A stretch of 64,000 bases of DNA from Hyphomicrobiales bacterium. GTDB taxonomy: Bacteria > Pseudomonadota > Alphaproteobacteria > Rhizobiales > Beijerinckiaceae. Location: the NCBI GenBank assembly GCA_930633495.1, contig CAKNFJ010000001.1, positions 4,301,001 through 4,365,000 on the forward strand. The letters run 5' to 3'. The translations under genes were made by a program, and so were the position numbers. The notes beneath the pieces are model-generated. The model was not told the origin of the DNA. It ran no database searches and saw only the letters and a list, made by a program, of their open reading frames with translations. Positions 35,707 to 45,864 of this stretch are shown in pieces. Each line of letters opens with the position of its first letter. Position 1 is the first letter of the stretch.

Positions 35707-35800
35707 CGTCATTCTCGGGCGGAGCGAAGCGCAGACCCGAGAATCTCGTGACGAGAAGGCGCTGGTTTCCGAGATACTCGGGTCAAGCCCGAGCATGACG
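35707..35800. repeat. Composite palindromic intergenic repeat, copy 4 (CTCGGG flavour)
   Basis: Runs from CGTCATTCTCGGGCGGAG to CAAGCCCGAGCATGACG. Left palindrome ATTCTCGGG...CCCGAGAAT around GCGGAGCGAAGCGCAGA; right palindrome TACTCGGGTCAAGCCCGAGCA. Nearly identical in layout to the copy at 61654. Confidence 0.85.
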
Positions 35801-35818
35801 CGGTTGTGACTGGAGACC

Positions 35819-37249
35819 TCAAGTTGTCGGCAGCAGGTCCTTCAGCCGGAACAGGGCGATCTTCTCGACCTGTGCCAGCGCCGTCGCGAACTCCTGCTCG
35901 GGCGTGTTCTTCAACCGCTCGTCGAAGGCGGCGAGAATCTGGGCCTTGGTCGCGCCTTTCACCGCCATGATGAACGGGATGCCGAAGCGGGCCTTGTAGG
36001 CCTCGTTCAGCGCCGTGAAGCGGACGCGCTCGTCGCTGGTGAGACGGTCGAGCCCGGCGCCGGCCTGCTCCTGCGTCGATTCCGGCGTGAGCTCGCCTGC
36101 GGCCGCCAGCTTGCCGGCGAGGTCGGGATGGGCGGTGAGCAGGGATTTCTGCTGCTCGGGCGTGTCCTTGCGCATGGCGGCGACCATCGCCGCATGCAGG
36201 CCATCGGCATTGTCCTGGGCTGCACTGAGACCGGTGTCATAAACTGCCTCGGCGATCCAGGGCGAATGCTCCCAGACGCGGCCATAGACCTCGGTGAACA
36301 GCGCCTTGGGCAGCTTCGACGGGACATAGCCGCCCATCGGGGGATGCGTCCTGACCCAGTGCCGGGCGATGTCGAGCCGGGTCGCGACCCAGACCTTGTC
36401 GTGGCTCTTCACATAGTCGAGGAAGCGGGCCAGCGCCGCAGCACGCCCCGGCCGGCCGACGAGCCGGCAATGCAGGCCGATCGACATCATCTTCGGCGCG
36501 GTCTCGCCCTCGGCATAGAGCGTGTCGAACGAGTCCTTCAGATAGGCGAAGAACTGGTCGCCGGCGTTGAAGCCCTGCGGCGTGGCGAAGCGCATGTCGT
36601 TGGCGTCGAGCGTATAGGGCACGGCGAGCTGCGGTCCCTTCGGGCCGGAGAGCCAGTACGGCAGTTCGTCGGCATAGATGTCGGCGGTATAGAGGAAGCC
36701 GCCTTCCTCCATCGTCAGCGGAATCGTGTTCTCGGAGGTGCGACCCTGATAGCAGCCGAGCGGACGCTCGCCGGTAAGCTCCGTCTGGATGCGGATGGCC
36801 TCGAGGATATCTGCGCGCTCGCGCTCCTTCGGCGCATCGCGATAGTCGATCCATTTCAGGCCGTGGGTCGCGATCTCCCAGCCCGCTTCCTGCATCGAGC
36901 CGATGATCTCGGGATAGCGCGCCAGCGCACTCGCCACCGCGAAAACGGTGACCGGCATGTCGCGCTCGGTGAACATCCGCCAGAGCCGCCAATAGCCAGC
37001 GCGGGAGCCGTATTCATAGATCGACTCCATGTTCATATGGCGCTGGCCCGGCCAGGGCGCGGCACCGACGATCTCCGACAGGAAGGCTTCCGAGGCGGCA
37101 TCGCCATGGAGGATGCAGTTTTCGCCGCCTTCCTCGTAATTCACCACGAACTGGACGGCGATGCGCGCCTCGCCCGGCCAATGCGGATGGGGCGGGGTGC
37201 GGCCATAACCTTTTAGGTCGCGCGGATAGGTCGTCTGGCTCATGCTCAT
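35819..37249 (-). CDS. puuE: Fusion of allantoinase PuuE and OHCU decarboxylase UraD
   Basis: 476 residues, two enzymes in one chain. Residues 1-310 are the polysaccharide-deacetylase-like, cofactor-poor allantoinase (FVVNYEEGGENCILHGD, ATHGLKWIDYRD, GCYQGRTSENT, GLHCRLVGRPGR). Residues 315-476 are the UraD domain (FTEVYGRVWEHSPWIAE, HPDLAGKLA, FTALNEAYKARFGIPFIMAVKG). UraD decarboxylates OHCU to S-allantoin; PuuE opens allantoin to allantoate, so the chain performs successive steps. uraH ends right behind in the same direction upstream (seven bases). Confidence 0.94.
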   Translation of the reverse strand: MSMSQTTYPRDLKGYGRTPPHPHWPGEARIAVQFVVNYEEGGENCILHGDAASEAFLSEIVGAAPWPGQRHMNMESIYEYGSRAGYWRLWRMFTERDMPVTVFAVASALARYPEIIGSMQEAGWEIATHGLKWIDYRDAPKERERADILEAIRIQTELTGERPLGCYQGRTSENTIPLTMEEGGFLYTADIYADELPYWLSGPKGPQLAVPYTLDANDMRFATPQGFNAGDQFFAYLKDSFDTLYAEGETAPKMMSIGLHCRLVGRPGRAAALARFLDYVKSHDKVWVATRLDIARHWVRTHPPMGGYVPSKLPKALFTEVYGRVWEHSPWIAEAVYDTGLSAAQDNADGLHAAMVAAMRKDTPEQQKSLLTAHPDLAGKLAAAGELTPESTQEQAGAGLDRLTSDERVRFTALNEAYKARFGIPFIMAVKGATKAQILAAFDERLKNTPEQEFATALAQVEKIALFRLKDLLPTT

Positions 37250-37255
37250 GATGGT

Positions 37256-37609
37256 CTAGCTGCCGCGATAGGTGGAGTAGCTCCAGGGCGAGGCCAGGAG
37301 CGGGACGTGGTAATGCCCCTCCGGCTCGGCGATGCCGAAGCGGATCGGGATCAGGTCCAGGAAGGCGGGCTCGGGCAGGGCGGCGCCGAGGCCGCGGAAA
37401 TAGGCGCCGATCGCGAAGCTCAGCTCATAAGTGCCGGAGACCAGCGTTCCGGAGAGCAGGGGGGCGTCGGTGCGGCCGTCGGCATTGGTGACGGCCTGCG
37501 CCAGCTTTTCGCGCGAGCCGTCGGCGTTCAGGCGCTCCAGCGTAAGCGCGACGCCGGCTGCGGGGCGGCCGTTGACCGTATCGAGGACATGCGTCGAGAG
37601 ACGTCCCAT
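37256..37609 (-). CDS. uraH: 5-hydroxyisourate hydrolase
   Basis: 117 residues, the transthyretin-like enzyme hydrolysing 5-hydroxyisourate to OHCU. N-terminal [17 protein letters not shown] and C-terminal [19 protein letters not shown] carry the family hallmarks including the final YRGS that closes the active site. I start at [10 protein letters not shown]; upstream in-frame residues do not match the family. Transcribed first in an operon with puuE-uraD and divergent from puuD. Confidence 0.95.
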   Translation of the reverse strand: MGRLSTHVLDTVNGRPAAGVALTLERLNADGSREKLAQAVTNADGRTDAPLLSGTLVSGTYELSFAIGAYFRGLGAALPEPAFLDLIPIRFGIAEPEGHYHVPLLASPWSYSTYRGS

Positions 37610-37859
37610 TGCCTGCCATTCTCCTGAAAACGCCGCTATGCGGCGGGTGCCGAACTCCGGCACCGTTTCCCTCCCGGCGACTGTAGAGCGACATCCGCGA
37701 CAATGGATATCGGCTTTTGCGACAAGCTCATGTTCCCGGATGTCACGCCTGCGGGGCATGGGGACGATTTCGGGCGGAACGAAAGCAGGCTAGCTTCGAG
37801 GCGCCGGAGCGGCATCCTCCGGATTCGGGATCGTCACAAGCCTCGCGGAGCGCAGCGCC

Positions 37860-39095
37860 ATGCTTGAAGCCTACCTGATGGAATGGGGCGGGATGATGCT
37901 GCGCTGGCTCCATGTCATCACGGCCATCGCCTGGATCGGAGCCTCCTTCTTCTTCATCCATCTCGACGTTTCGCTGAAGCCGGCCGAGGACATACCGCCC
38001 GGCACCGGCGGGCGCGCCTGGCAGGTGCATGGCGGCGGCTTCTACGAGATGCGCAAATACATGGTCGCGCCGGCCGTGATGCCGGCCGAGCTGACCTGGC
38101 ACAAATGGCAGAGCTACTGGACCTGGATCTCCGGCTTCTTCCTGCTGGTCTGGGTCTATTACGCCCAATCGGAGCTCTACCTGATCGATCCGGCGGTGAT
38201 GCAGCTGTCGCCCTTCGCGGCGGGCGCCATCGGCATTGCGGCGCTGGTCGTCGGCTGGCTGATCTACGACCTGATGTGCAAGTCGCCGCTCGGCAGGCAC
38301 GATGTCCTGCTCGGGCTCTTCGGCTTCGGCTACGTCATCCTGGCGAGCTGGGCCTTCGCCAATGTCTTCTCCGGCCGCGGTGCGCTCATCCATACCGGCG
38401 CGCTGATGGCGACGATCATGACCGCCAATGTCTTCTTCAACATCATGCCGGGGCAGCGGAAGGTGATCGCCGCGCTGGTCGCGGGCGAAAAGCCCGATCC
38501 GAAATACGGCAAGGCTGCCAAGCAGCGCTCGACGCACAACAATTACATCACCCTGCCGGTGCTGTTCCTGATGCTGTCGAACCATTACCCGGTGACCTAT
38601 GCCAATTCGGCGGTCATTCCGCTGCTAGTCGCGCTGGTTATCGTGGCCGGGGCGCTGATCCGGCATTTCTTCAACGTGCGGCACACCGATCATGCGAAAT
38701 CGCCCTGGTGGTGCTGGGCGGTGGCGATCCTGGCGCTCTGGTTCGCCTTCTGGGTCGCGATGTCCTCCTCTCCCGGCGGGCGCGAGCAGCTCGGCCTCAA
38801 GCCGCGCGAAACGGCGAAACCCGTCCTGCTGGCGGGCATGACGCTGCCCCCGGCCGAGGTTTCCAACATCGTGACCGGGCGCTGCGCCATGTGCCATGCG
38901 CCCGAACCCTCCTGGCCCGGTATCCAGATCGCGCCGAAGGGCGTGCTGCTGCACGAGCCCGAGCAGATCGCCATCCATGCGCGCGCGATCCGGACGCAGG
39001 CCGTGATGACCCATGCGATGCCGCCGAACAACCTGTCGGGCATGACGTCGGCGGAGCGGAGGGCGTTGGCAGGCTGGCTCGCCGCGGCCCGCTGA
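37860..39095 (+). CDS. puuD: Urate hydroxylase PuuD with C-terminal cytochrome c
   Basis: 411 residues. The N-terminal membrane domain (DUF989, about eight transmembrane segments; MLRWLHVITAIAWIGASFFFIHLD) oxidises urate to 5-hydroxyisourate, and the C-terminal c-type heme motif CAMCH (about residue 343, GRCAMCHAPEP) passes electrons to the respiratory chain. This replaces soluble uricase. The gene is divergent from uraH-puuE/uraD across 250 bases, completing the urate route. Confidence 0.95.
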   Translation: MLEAYLMEWGGMMLRWLHVITAIAWIGASFFFIHLDVSLKPAEDIPPGTGGRAWQVHGGGFYEMRKYMVAPAVMPAELTWHKWQSYWTWISGFFLLVWVYYAQSELYLIDPAVMQLSPFAAGAIGIAALVVGWLIYDLMCKSPLGRHDVLLGLFGFGYVILASWAFANVFSGRGALIHTGALMATIMTANVFFNIMPGQRKVIAALVAGEKPDPKYGKAAKQRSTHNNYITLPVLFLMLSNHYPVTYANSAVIPLLVALVIVAGALIRHFFNVRHTDHAKSPWWCWAVAILALWFAFWVAMSSSPGGREQLGLKPRETAKPVLLAGMTLPPAEVSNIVTGRCAMCHAPEPSWPGIQIAPKGVLLHEPEQIAIHARAIRTQAVMTHAMPPNNLSGMTSAERRALAGWLAAAR

Positions 39096-39110
39096 GCAGC
39101 CGCGCGCTAT

Positions 39111-39247
39111 CCCCTCTCCCCTTGCGGGAGAGGGTTAGGGTGAGGGGTGTCGCGACGCTGGTCGCCCGTTGGATCCGGCAAACGATCAAGGTCTGTGCGA
39201 CCTCTCATCGGTCCCTGCGGGCCACCTTCTCCCGCAAGGGGAGAAGG
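39111..39247. repeat. Different intergenic repeat: CCCCTCTCCC...GGGAGAAGG pair
   Basis: Contains CCCCTCTCCCCTTGCGGGAG followed by AGGGTTAGGGTGAGGGG, and at the far end CCACCTTCTCCCGCAAGGGGAGAAGG. The two ends are related inverted copies around a spacer of about 85 bases. Similar elements are widespread between genes of many proteobacteria. Unrelated to the CGTCAT family. Confidence 0.7.
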
Positions 39248-39357
39248 GCAGGCTGGCGGCGCCATTCGCGCATCGTCTTTCCGCTTTTTTCAGCCTGTCG
39301 CGAGCCTTGTTCACAGGCGCGTGATCGCGTTCAGATTCGGTTCAGGTACGCCGCAGC

Positions 39358-41934
39358 ATGGTCCTGCCACTGACAGGCTGGAGACAGGATCCCAGAACGG
39401 GACCGTTCGTGCCGAGGACCGCGGGGGTCCATTTGAGACGCGTTGATGCAAGGGGCGCCGGCTACCTGCTGGCGGCCATCGGTTTCGTTTTGGCATGGGT
39501 CATCCTGTGCTGGCCCTGGCTTTCGGGATCGGTGACGATTCCGTTCGATGCGAAGGCGCATTTCCAGGCGCAGGTTCAGTTCCTCGCCAACGCGATCCAT
39601 ACCGGCCAGTCGCCGTTCTGGAACCACAACGTCTTCGCCGGCTCGCCGCAGATAGCCGATCCGCAGTCGCTGATCTTCTCGCCCGCGATCCTGCTCGCGC
39701 TGCTCTCGCCCGCGCCGAGCTTCCGCGAGGTCGATGCCTATGTCCTGGCGCATCTTCTTGCCGGTGGGCTCGCATTCATCCTGTTCTTCCGCGATCGCGG
39801 CTGGCATCCGGCCGGCGGGCTGATGGCGGCGCTGGTCTTCGCCTTCGGCGCCTCGGCGGCCTGGCGGGTCCAGCATGTCGGGCAGATCGCGAGCTATGCC
39901 TTCTTCGCCATCGCCTTCTGGCTGACGGCGCGCATGCTGCAGCGTTCCTCGATCCTGTCGGGAGCCTTCGCCGGTTTTGCTGCCGGCCTGATGGTTCTGG
40001 AGCCGGATCAGGTGGCGCTGCTCGGCGGCTATGTGCTGTTCGGCATGGTGGTGGCGCACTGGATCTCCGGTGGCTGGCCGGCCCTGCGCGCCAGCCTGCT
40101 GCCGATCACCGCCGCCAGCGTGGTCGGCTTCGCGGTCATCGCCATGCCGTTGCTCTGGACCTGGCTCTTCGCCGAGGCGACGACCCGGCCCGAGATCGAT
40201 TTCGGCGTGGCGGCGCGCGGCTCGCTGCATCCGATGTCGCTGCTCTCCGCCTTCGTCGGCGACCTGTTCGGCGCCAAGGATCCGGCCGTCGAGTTCTGGG
40301 GCCCCTACACCAATCCCCAGGTGCTGCATCTGTCGCAGAACATGGCGCAGGTCTATTTCGGCGCGCTGCCGCTGCTCCTGCTGCTGGCGCCGGGCCTGAC
40401 CCGCGGCTGGCTCTGGGACAAGTCGGTCCGCCCGCTGACGCTGATGTTCGTTTTCATGGTGCTGTTCGCGCTCGGGCGCTACACGCCGCTGTTCCACCTT
40501 GCCTACGAATATCTGCCGGGCGTGAAGCAGTTCCGCCGTCCGGCCGACGCGACCTTCCTGATCGGCGGGCTGGCGGCGGTGCTCTCCGGCTATGTGCTGC
40601 ACCGCATCCTGACGGCGGAGGAGGGTACATCGTTCCGGCGCGACCTGTTGATCGGGGCCGGTATGGTGGCGGCGACGGTCGTTCTGGCGCTCGTGGTTTC
40701 GCGCGGCGAGGGGCATCTCGCCGATGCCTGGAAGCCGGTCGCGCTGGCGCTCGGCTGGTTCGCGGTCGCGGGGCTGGCCTTCTTCGTCCTGCAGCGCTGG
40801 CGCGGAGCGCTCGGCACGGCTGCCGCGGCGGTGCTGGTGACGGGCGTGGTGGCGGCGGATCTCGGCGTCAACAACGGCCCGAACGAATCCACCGCGCTGC
40901 CCCCGCAGATGTACGACGTGCTGGAGCCCGGCACCAAGAACGAGACGATCGCGCTGCTGAAGCAGCTGACCTCCCAGCCCGAGGGCTCGCCGCGGCGCGA
41001 CCGGGTCGAGTTGCTCGGCATGGGCTTCGAGTGGCCGAATGCCGGCATGGTGCACGGCTTCGATCACACACTCGGCTACAACCCTCTGCGTCTGGAAGAC
41101 TTTTCCGAGGCCGTGGGCACGGGCGACGGCATCGCCAAGCCGGCCGATCGCAAGTTCACGCCGCTCTTCCCGTCCTATCGCTGCCGGCTCGCGAACCTTC
41201 TCGGGCTGCGCTACATCGCCTCGCCGGTTCCGATCGAGCAGGTGGACCATGCCCTGAAGGCCGAGGATCTCACGCTGATCGCCCGGACGAAGCAGGGCTA
41301 TGTCTACGAGAACACCCATGCGCTGCCGCGCGTGCAGTTCGTCGGCGGCTGGCAGTTCGCCGATTTCCAGAGCATGAAGCTTTCAGGCCGGTGGCCGGAG
41401 ACGGACCCGCAGCAGGCCGTGCTGCTCGATGTCGAGCCGCCGGTCGCGACGCCCGAGGGGCCGGTCGCCGTCCAGGCGGACGTCAAGCTGACGCAGTATC
41501 GCAACGCCCTCGTCGAGGTCGAGGTCACGACGCCGGCGCCCGGCTTCGTCGTTCTCAACGACATCTGGCATCCCTGGTGGAAGGCGGAGGTCGACGGGGT
41601 CGAAACCGAGATCCTGCGGGCGAACGTGCTGTTCCGCGCCGTGCAGGTGCCGGCCGGCACGCACAAGGTCAGGTTCACCTTCCAGCCGCTATCGGGAGCC
41701 ATCGCCGAGCTGAAGGCCCGGATCGAGCCGGAGGAACCGGAGGATCATCTGCCGCTGCCGCCGATGGAGGAGCGCGATGCGCCGCCGGTCATCGCCGCGC
41801 AGCAGGGCAGGGGGCCGGTGCTTGCCGGGCCTTCTGAGACCGTGCGCAATTCTCTGGGCTTGGGGACGACGCAGAGTTCTGCGCTCAGCGGCACGGCTGC
41901 GGCCCAGATTCCGGGCGAGATCTCGGCGCACTGA
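39358..41934 (+). CDS. YfhO-like large polytopic membrane protein
   Basis: 858 residues. First hydrophobic segment about 34-54, then roughly a dozen more to about residue 505 and a C-terminal soluble domain (about 520-800) that includes a beta-rich stretch (FVVLNDIWHPWWKAEVDGVETEIL). The early PFDAKAHFQAQVQFLANAI and periplasmic-loop pattern are those of YfhO/GT-C-type membrane glycosyltransferase-like proteins. It may transfer sugars from lipid carriers; this is inference. The start is uncertain; a start nearer the first membrane segment is possible. Confidence 0.75.
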   Translation: MVLPLTGWRQDPRTGPFVPRTAGVHLRRVDARGAGYLLAAIGFVLAWVILCWPWLSGSVTIPFDAKAHFQAQVQFLANAIHTGQSPFWNHNVFAGSPQIADPQSLIFSPAILLALLSPAPSFREVDAYVLAHLLAGGLAFILFFRDRGWHPAGGLMAALVFAFGASAAWRVQHVGQIASYAFFAIAFWLTARMLQRSSILSGAFAGFAAGLMVLEPDQVALLGGYVLFGMVVAHWISGGWPALRASLLPITAASVVGFAVIAMPLLWTWLFAEATTRPEIDFGVAARGSLHPMSLLSAFVGDLFGAKDPAVEFWGPYTNPQVLHLSQNMAQVYFGALPLLLLLAPGLTRGWLWDKSVRPLTLMFVFMVLFALGRYTPLFHLAYEYLPGVKQFRRPADATFLIGGLAAVLSGYVLHRILTAEEGTSFRRDLLIGAGMVAATVVLALVVSRGEGHLADAWKPVALALGWFAVAGLAFFVLQRWRGALGTAAAAVLVTGVVAADLGVNNGPNESTALPPQMYDVLEPGTKNETIALLKQLTSQPEGSPRRDRVELLGMGFEWPNAGMVHGFDHTLGYNPLRLEDFSEAVGTGDGIAKPADRKFTPLFPSYRCRLANLLGLRYIASPVPIEQVDHALKAEDLTLIARTKQGYVYENTHALPRVQFVGGWQFADFQSMKLSGRWPETDPQQAVLLDVEPPVATPEGPVAVQADVKLTQYRNALVEVEVTTPAPGFVVLNDIWHPWWKAEVDGVETEILRANVLFRAVQVPAGTHKVRFTFQPLSGAIAELKARIEPEEPEDHLPLPPMEERDAPPVIAAQQGRGPVLAGPSETVRNSLGLGTTQSSALSGTAAAQIPGEISAH

Positions 41935-41957
41935 ACGGCACCTTCCGGGCAAGGGAG

Positions 41958-42049
41958 CGTCATTCCCGGGCTTGACCCGAAGCTCCGGCCGGAAGAGGTT
42001 CCTGAGCCCCAGCGTCGGGAGATGCTCGGGTCAAGCCCGAGCATGACGG
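41958..42049. repeat. Composite palindromic intergenic repeat, copy 5 (mixed flavour)
   Basis: CGTCATTCCCGGGCTTGACC at the left and GATGCTCGGGTCAAGCCCGA then GCATGACGG at the right. The left half resembles the CCGGG flavour and the right half the CTCGGG flavour, so the two halves can be exchanged between types. Confidence 0.8.
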
Positions 42050-42068
42050 CCTTGCGGAGCGCGTCCGT

Positions 42069-43250
<1,182 letters not shown>

Positions 43251-43679
43251 TCAGGCTCCGGTCTCGGCGTTGAGGCCTGCTGCCGCGATTCCCGCGCAGG
43301 CGGCGGCCTCGTCATTGTCCGAGGTGTCGCCGGAGATGCCGACGGCCCCGAGCAGAGCGCCTTCGGCTGAGCGGATCAGCACGCCGCCGGGCACGGGGAC
43401 GAGCGAGCCGCCGACGGCATGCGTCGCCGCATCGACGAAATAGGGCCGGTCCAGCGCCATCTTGTGCAGCGCGCGCGAGCCGACGCCGAGCGCGACCGCA
43501 CCATGCGCCTTGCCGAGCGCGATCTCGCCACGCTTCAGGCTGGTGCCGTCCTGTGCCGCGAAGACCTTCTGCGCGCCGCGTGCGTCGAGAACGGCGATGG
43601 CGAGCGGCTTGAAGCCTTTGGCTTCGGCGTGGGCCAGCGCCGCCTGGAGGATGGTTTGGGCCTGTGCGAGCGTGAGCAT
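43251..43679 (-). CDS. GlcG/HbpS family heme-binding-like protein
   Basis: 142 residues, a single HbpS/GlcG (PF03928) domain: LTLAQAQTILQAALAHAEAKGFKPLAIAVLDARG at the start, and VGGSLVPVPGGVLIRSAEGALLGAVGISGDTSDNDEAAA at the end. Members bind heme or small organics and often accompany oxidoreductases. It lies upstream of the ferredoxin reductase gene on the same strand. Start at MLTLAQAQ chosen by family alignment; an upstream in-frame region is not conserved-looking. Confidence 0.9.
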   Translation of the reverse strand: MLTLAQAQTILQAALAHAEAKGFKPLAIAVLDARGAQKVFAAQDGTSLKRGEIALGKAHGAVALGVGSRALHKMALDRPYFVDAATHAVGGSLVPVPGGVLIRSAEGALLGAVGISGDTSDNDEAAACAGIAAAGLNAETGA

Positions 43680-43858
43680 GGGAGGAACTCCGATTTGAAC
43701 GAAGCGTTCTTGCCAGCGGCAAGGCGCGCGGGAAAGGGGCATCCAGCCGCGTCGGAAGCAATCAGGGCTTGGTTTCGGGAAAACACCTTTTCCGGGGCGG
43801 CTTGCGCAGGGCGCCCCAACAGGGCTTGATAGCGCCGCGACACGCGGAGGTTCATCTC

Positions 43859-44299
43859 ATGGGTTTGTTCAGTTTCATCAAGGAAGCGGGCGCCAAGATC
43901 TTCGGCGGCTCGGCCAAGGCGGCGACCGCCGACGATCTGCAGAAGGAACTGGCCGGACATGGCCTGCCTTCCGACGTCAACATCCAGATCGACGGCGACA
44001 AGGTGAAGGTTTCCGGCAAGGCCGTTTCGACGGAAGAGGCCGAGAAGATCATTCTTGCGCTCGGCAATACGACGGGCGTGGCCCAGGTCGAATCGGACCT
44101 CGCCGTCACCAAGGAGGCTGCGGCCGCGGTGTTCTACACGGTGAAGAAGGGCGACACGCTCTGGAAGATTGCCGAGGAACACTACGGCAAGGGCCAGGGC
44201 GCGAAATACACCGAGATCGTCAAGGCCAACACGCCGCCGGTGAAGAACCCCGACCTGATCCAGCCGGGCTGGGTGCTGCGCATCCCGCCGCAGGGCTGA
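43859..44299 (+). CDS. BON-LysM protein, Kbp/YgaU-like
   Basis: 146 residues. Residues about 22-85 form a BON domain (LPSDVNIQIDGDKVKVSGKAVS...VAQVESDL), and about 95-145 a LysM domain (YTVKKGDTLWKIAEEHYGKG, PDLIQPGWVLRIPP). This order and size match E. coli Kbp (YgaU), a cytosolic K+-binding protein. No signal peptide, as in Kbp. Start at MGLFSFIKEAG is the family start. A strong terminator follows. Confidence 0.93.
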   Translation: MGLFSFIKEAGAKIFGGSAKAATADDLQKELAGHGLPSDVNIQIDGDKVKVSGKAVSTEEAEKIILALGNTTGVAQVESDLAVTKEAAAAVFYTVKKGDTLWKIAEEHYGKGQGAKYTEIVKANTPPVKNPDLIQPGWVLRIPPQG

Positions 44300-44315
44300 C
44301 GCTGTCCGATACCAT

Positions 44316-44352
44316 GCAGCCGCGGGCCGCTCGTCCGCGGCTGCCTCTTTTC
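44316..44352 (+). terminator. Rho-independent terminator after the BON-LysM gene
   Basis: Ten-base-pair perfect stem GCAGCCGCGG / CCGCGGCTGC with a nine-base loop, then CTCTTTTCG. Confidence 0.85.
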
Positions 44353-44438
44353 GACCGGCCCGTCATCGAGCTGTTGGCGTTGCGCTCCGTCCCGCCCTAT
44401 CTGGATGGATCGACAGGCCCGAGCGGGAGATGCAGCCC

Positions 44439-44756
44439 ATGATCGTGAACGATCTCGACATCGACGACATCAAGGCGGGCCTGAGCGATGGCTCGATCCT
44501 TCTCGTCGATGTGCGCGAACCCTACGAGTTTGCGGCCGGGCATATCCCGGGAGCCGTCTCGCGGCCGCTTTCGCAGTTCGATCCCTCCGACCTGCCGAAC
44601 GAGCCGGGCAAGCGGATCGTGCTCTCCTGCGCGGCGGGCGTCCGCTCGCGGCGCGCGCTCGAATTCGCCCAGTCGGCGGGGCTCGACATCAACAGCCATT
44701 ATGCCGGCGGCTTCAAGGACTGGCTGATGCACGGCGAACCGATCACGCAGGGCTGA
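44439..44756 (+). CDS. Rhodanese-like domain protein
   Basis: 105 residues, single rhodanese domain. The active-site loop is LSCAAGVRSRRAL with the persulfide-forming Cys, and the N-terminal LLVDVREPYEFAAGHIPGAV is the canonical CH2 motif region. Small soluble sulfurtransferase. The ATG chosen has GGGAG nine bases upstream; an ATG nine bases earlier directly abuts that site. Confidence 0.9.
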   Translation: MIVNDLDIDDIKAGLSDGSILLVDVREPYEFAAGHIPGAVSRPLSQFDPSDLPNEPGKRIVLSCAAGVRSRRALEFAQSAGLDINSHYAGGFKDWLMHGEPITQG

Positions 44757-44803
44757 GGGTTCAAGCCCCGGCCACGCGACCAGCAGACGACGGAACTGGA
44801 TAG

Positions 44804-45763
44804 ATGACGACCCGACCATTTCTCCGCAGTGCCGCCTGCGCTGCCGCCCTCATCCTCGCCACGCCGGCTGTTGTCCTGGCGCAGGGCGCGGCGGCTGTTC
44901 CCGCCGGCAGCGCGAGCAAGGCGCAGGACGACGACCTCCAGGCCGCGATCACCAAGTCGAACGCCTACACGGCGCTGATGAATCGCACGCTGCGCGCCAT
45001 CCAGTCCTGGGAGCGCTATGGCAGCTGGGTCGACATGAAGAAGGGGCCGACCGGCAAGGAACGCTACATCACCTATGGGCTCTACAGCCTCTATGACGTC
45101 ACCGGGGAGATCAAGAAGGCCGAGGAGGCGATGGCGCGCGAGCCGAAGCTGCCGGTGATCGACGAGACGATGGGCCGCTACATCAAGGCCTATCAGGAGC
45201 TGGCGCCGCTGATCACCCGCGCCGAACGCTATTACGACCGCAAGGACTATCGCGACGACAACCTGGCCGAGGGACAGAAGCTGCATGCGGCGATGGTGCC
45301 GGCGGCCAAGGCCTTCCTCGAAGAGCGGGCCAAGCTCGATGCGCTGATGCGTGTCTACAAGCGTGGCCTCGACCAGCGCGAGCTCGCCTCGGTCGAGCAG
45401 CGCGAGGGCAAGTCGGCCCGCTGGCAGGTGCGCAACATCATGATCAATGCGCGCGCCGTGATGGATCTGATGCCGAGCAACGAGCAGCCGATCGTCGATC
45501 TCAAGGCCTTCAACGCGGCGACCGCCGACTATGCAGCCGCGGTGCGGGAGATGGACGCCTTCAAGGAGAAGAATCCGGGCGGCGTGCCGTTTATCGAGAG
45601 CCAGGCCAGCTCCTGGCTCGGCAAGCTGCGTGATTTCAGCGACAAGCTGGCGAAGAGCAAGGGCGACGTCCGGCGCGGCGCGGCGAACGACGCCAACTGG
45701 ATCGTCAACAACTACAATACGATGGTCTCGCTCTCGGAGACGGCCGTCCGCATGTCGCGCTGA
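44804..45763 (+). CDS. DUF3829 (YiiG-like) secreted helical protein
   Basis: 319 residues. Signal peptide about 1-26 ending near VVLAQ; the rest is helical with no transmembrane segment and follows the DUF3829/YiiG pattern (YNTYIKAYQEL-like repeats such as RYIKAYQELAPLITRAERYYDRKDYRDDN). The C-terminal NDANWIVNNYNTMVSLS is conserved in this family. Function unknown; probably periplasmic or a lipoprotein-like relative, though no lipobox cysteine is evident. Confidence 0.82.
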   Translation: MTTRPFLRSAACAAALILATPAVVLAQGAAAVPAGSASKAQDDDLQAAITKSNAYTALMNRTLRAIQSWERYGSWVDMKKGPTGKERYITYGLYSLYDVTGEIKKAEEAMAREPKLPVIDETMGRYIKAYQELAPLITRAERYYDRKDYRDDNLAEGQKLHAAMVPAAKAFLEERAKLDALMRVYKRGLDQRELASVEQREGKSARWQVRNIMINARAVMDLMPSNEQPIVDLKAFNAATADYAAAVREMDAFKEKNPGGVPFIESQASSWLGKLRDFSDKLAKSKGDVRRGAANDANWIVNNYNTMVSLSETAVRMSR

Positions 45764-45864
45764 GGGCAATGCGTGCGACGCAGCCCCGGCGCAGCGCGCG
45801 GCGGGGCTGACGTGGCTGCGTTTCTGTTCCAGTCTTTCATTCGACTTAACTGAGGATATGCCTC

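Noticed and set aside
39331..41319. A 662-residue frame antisense to the YfhO-like gene, rich in Arg, Gln, His and Glu.
   Set aside because: Glu/Arg/Gln repeats arise from the reverse complement of membrane-protein codons; no domain is visible.
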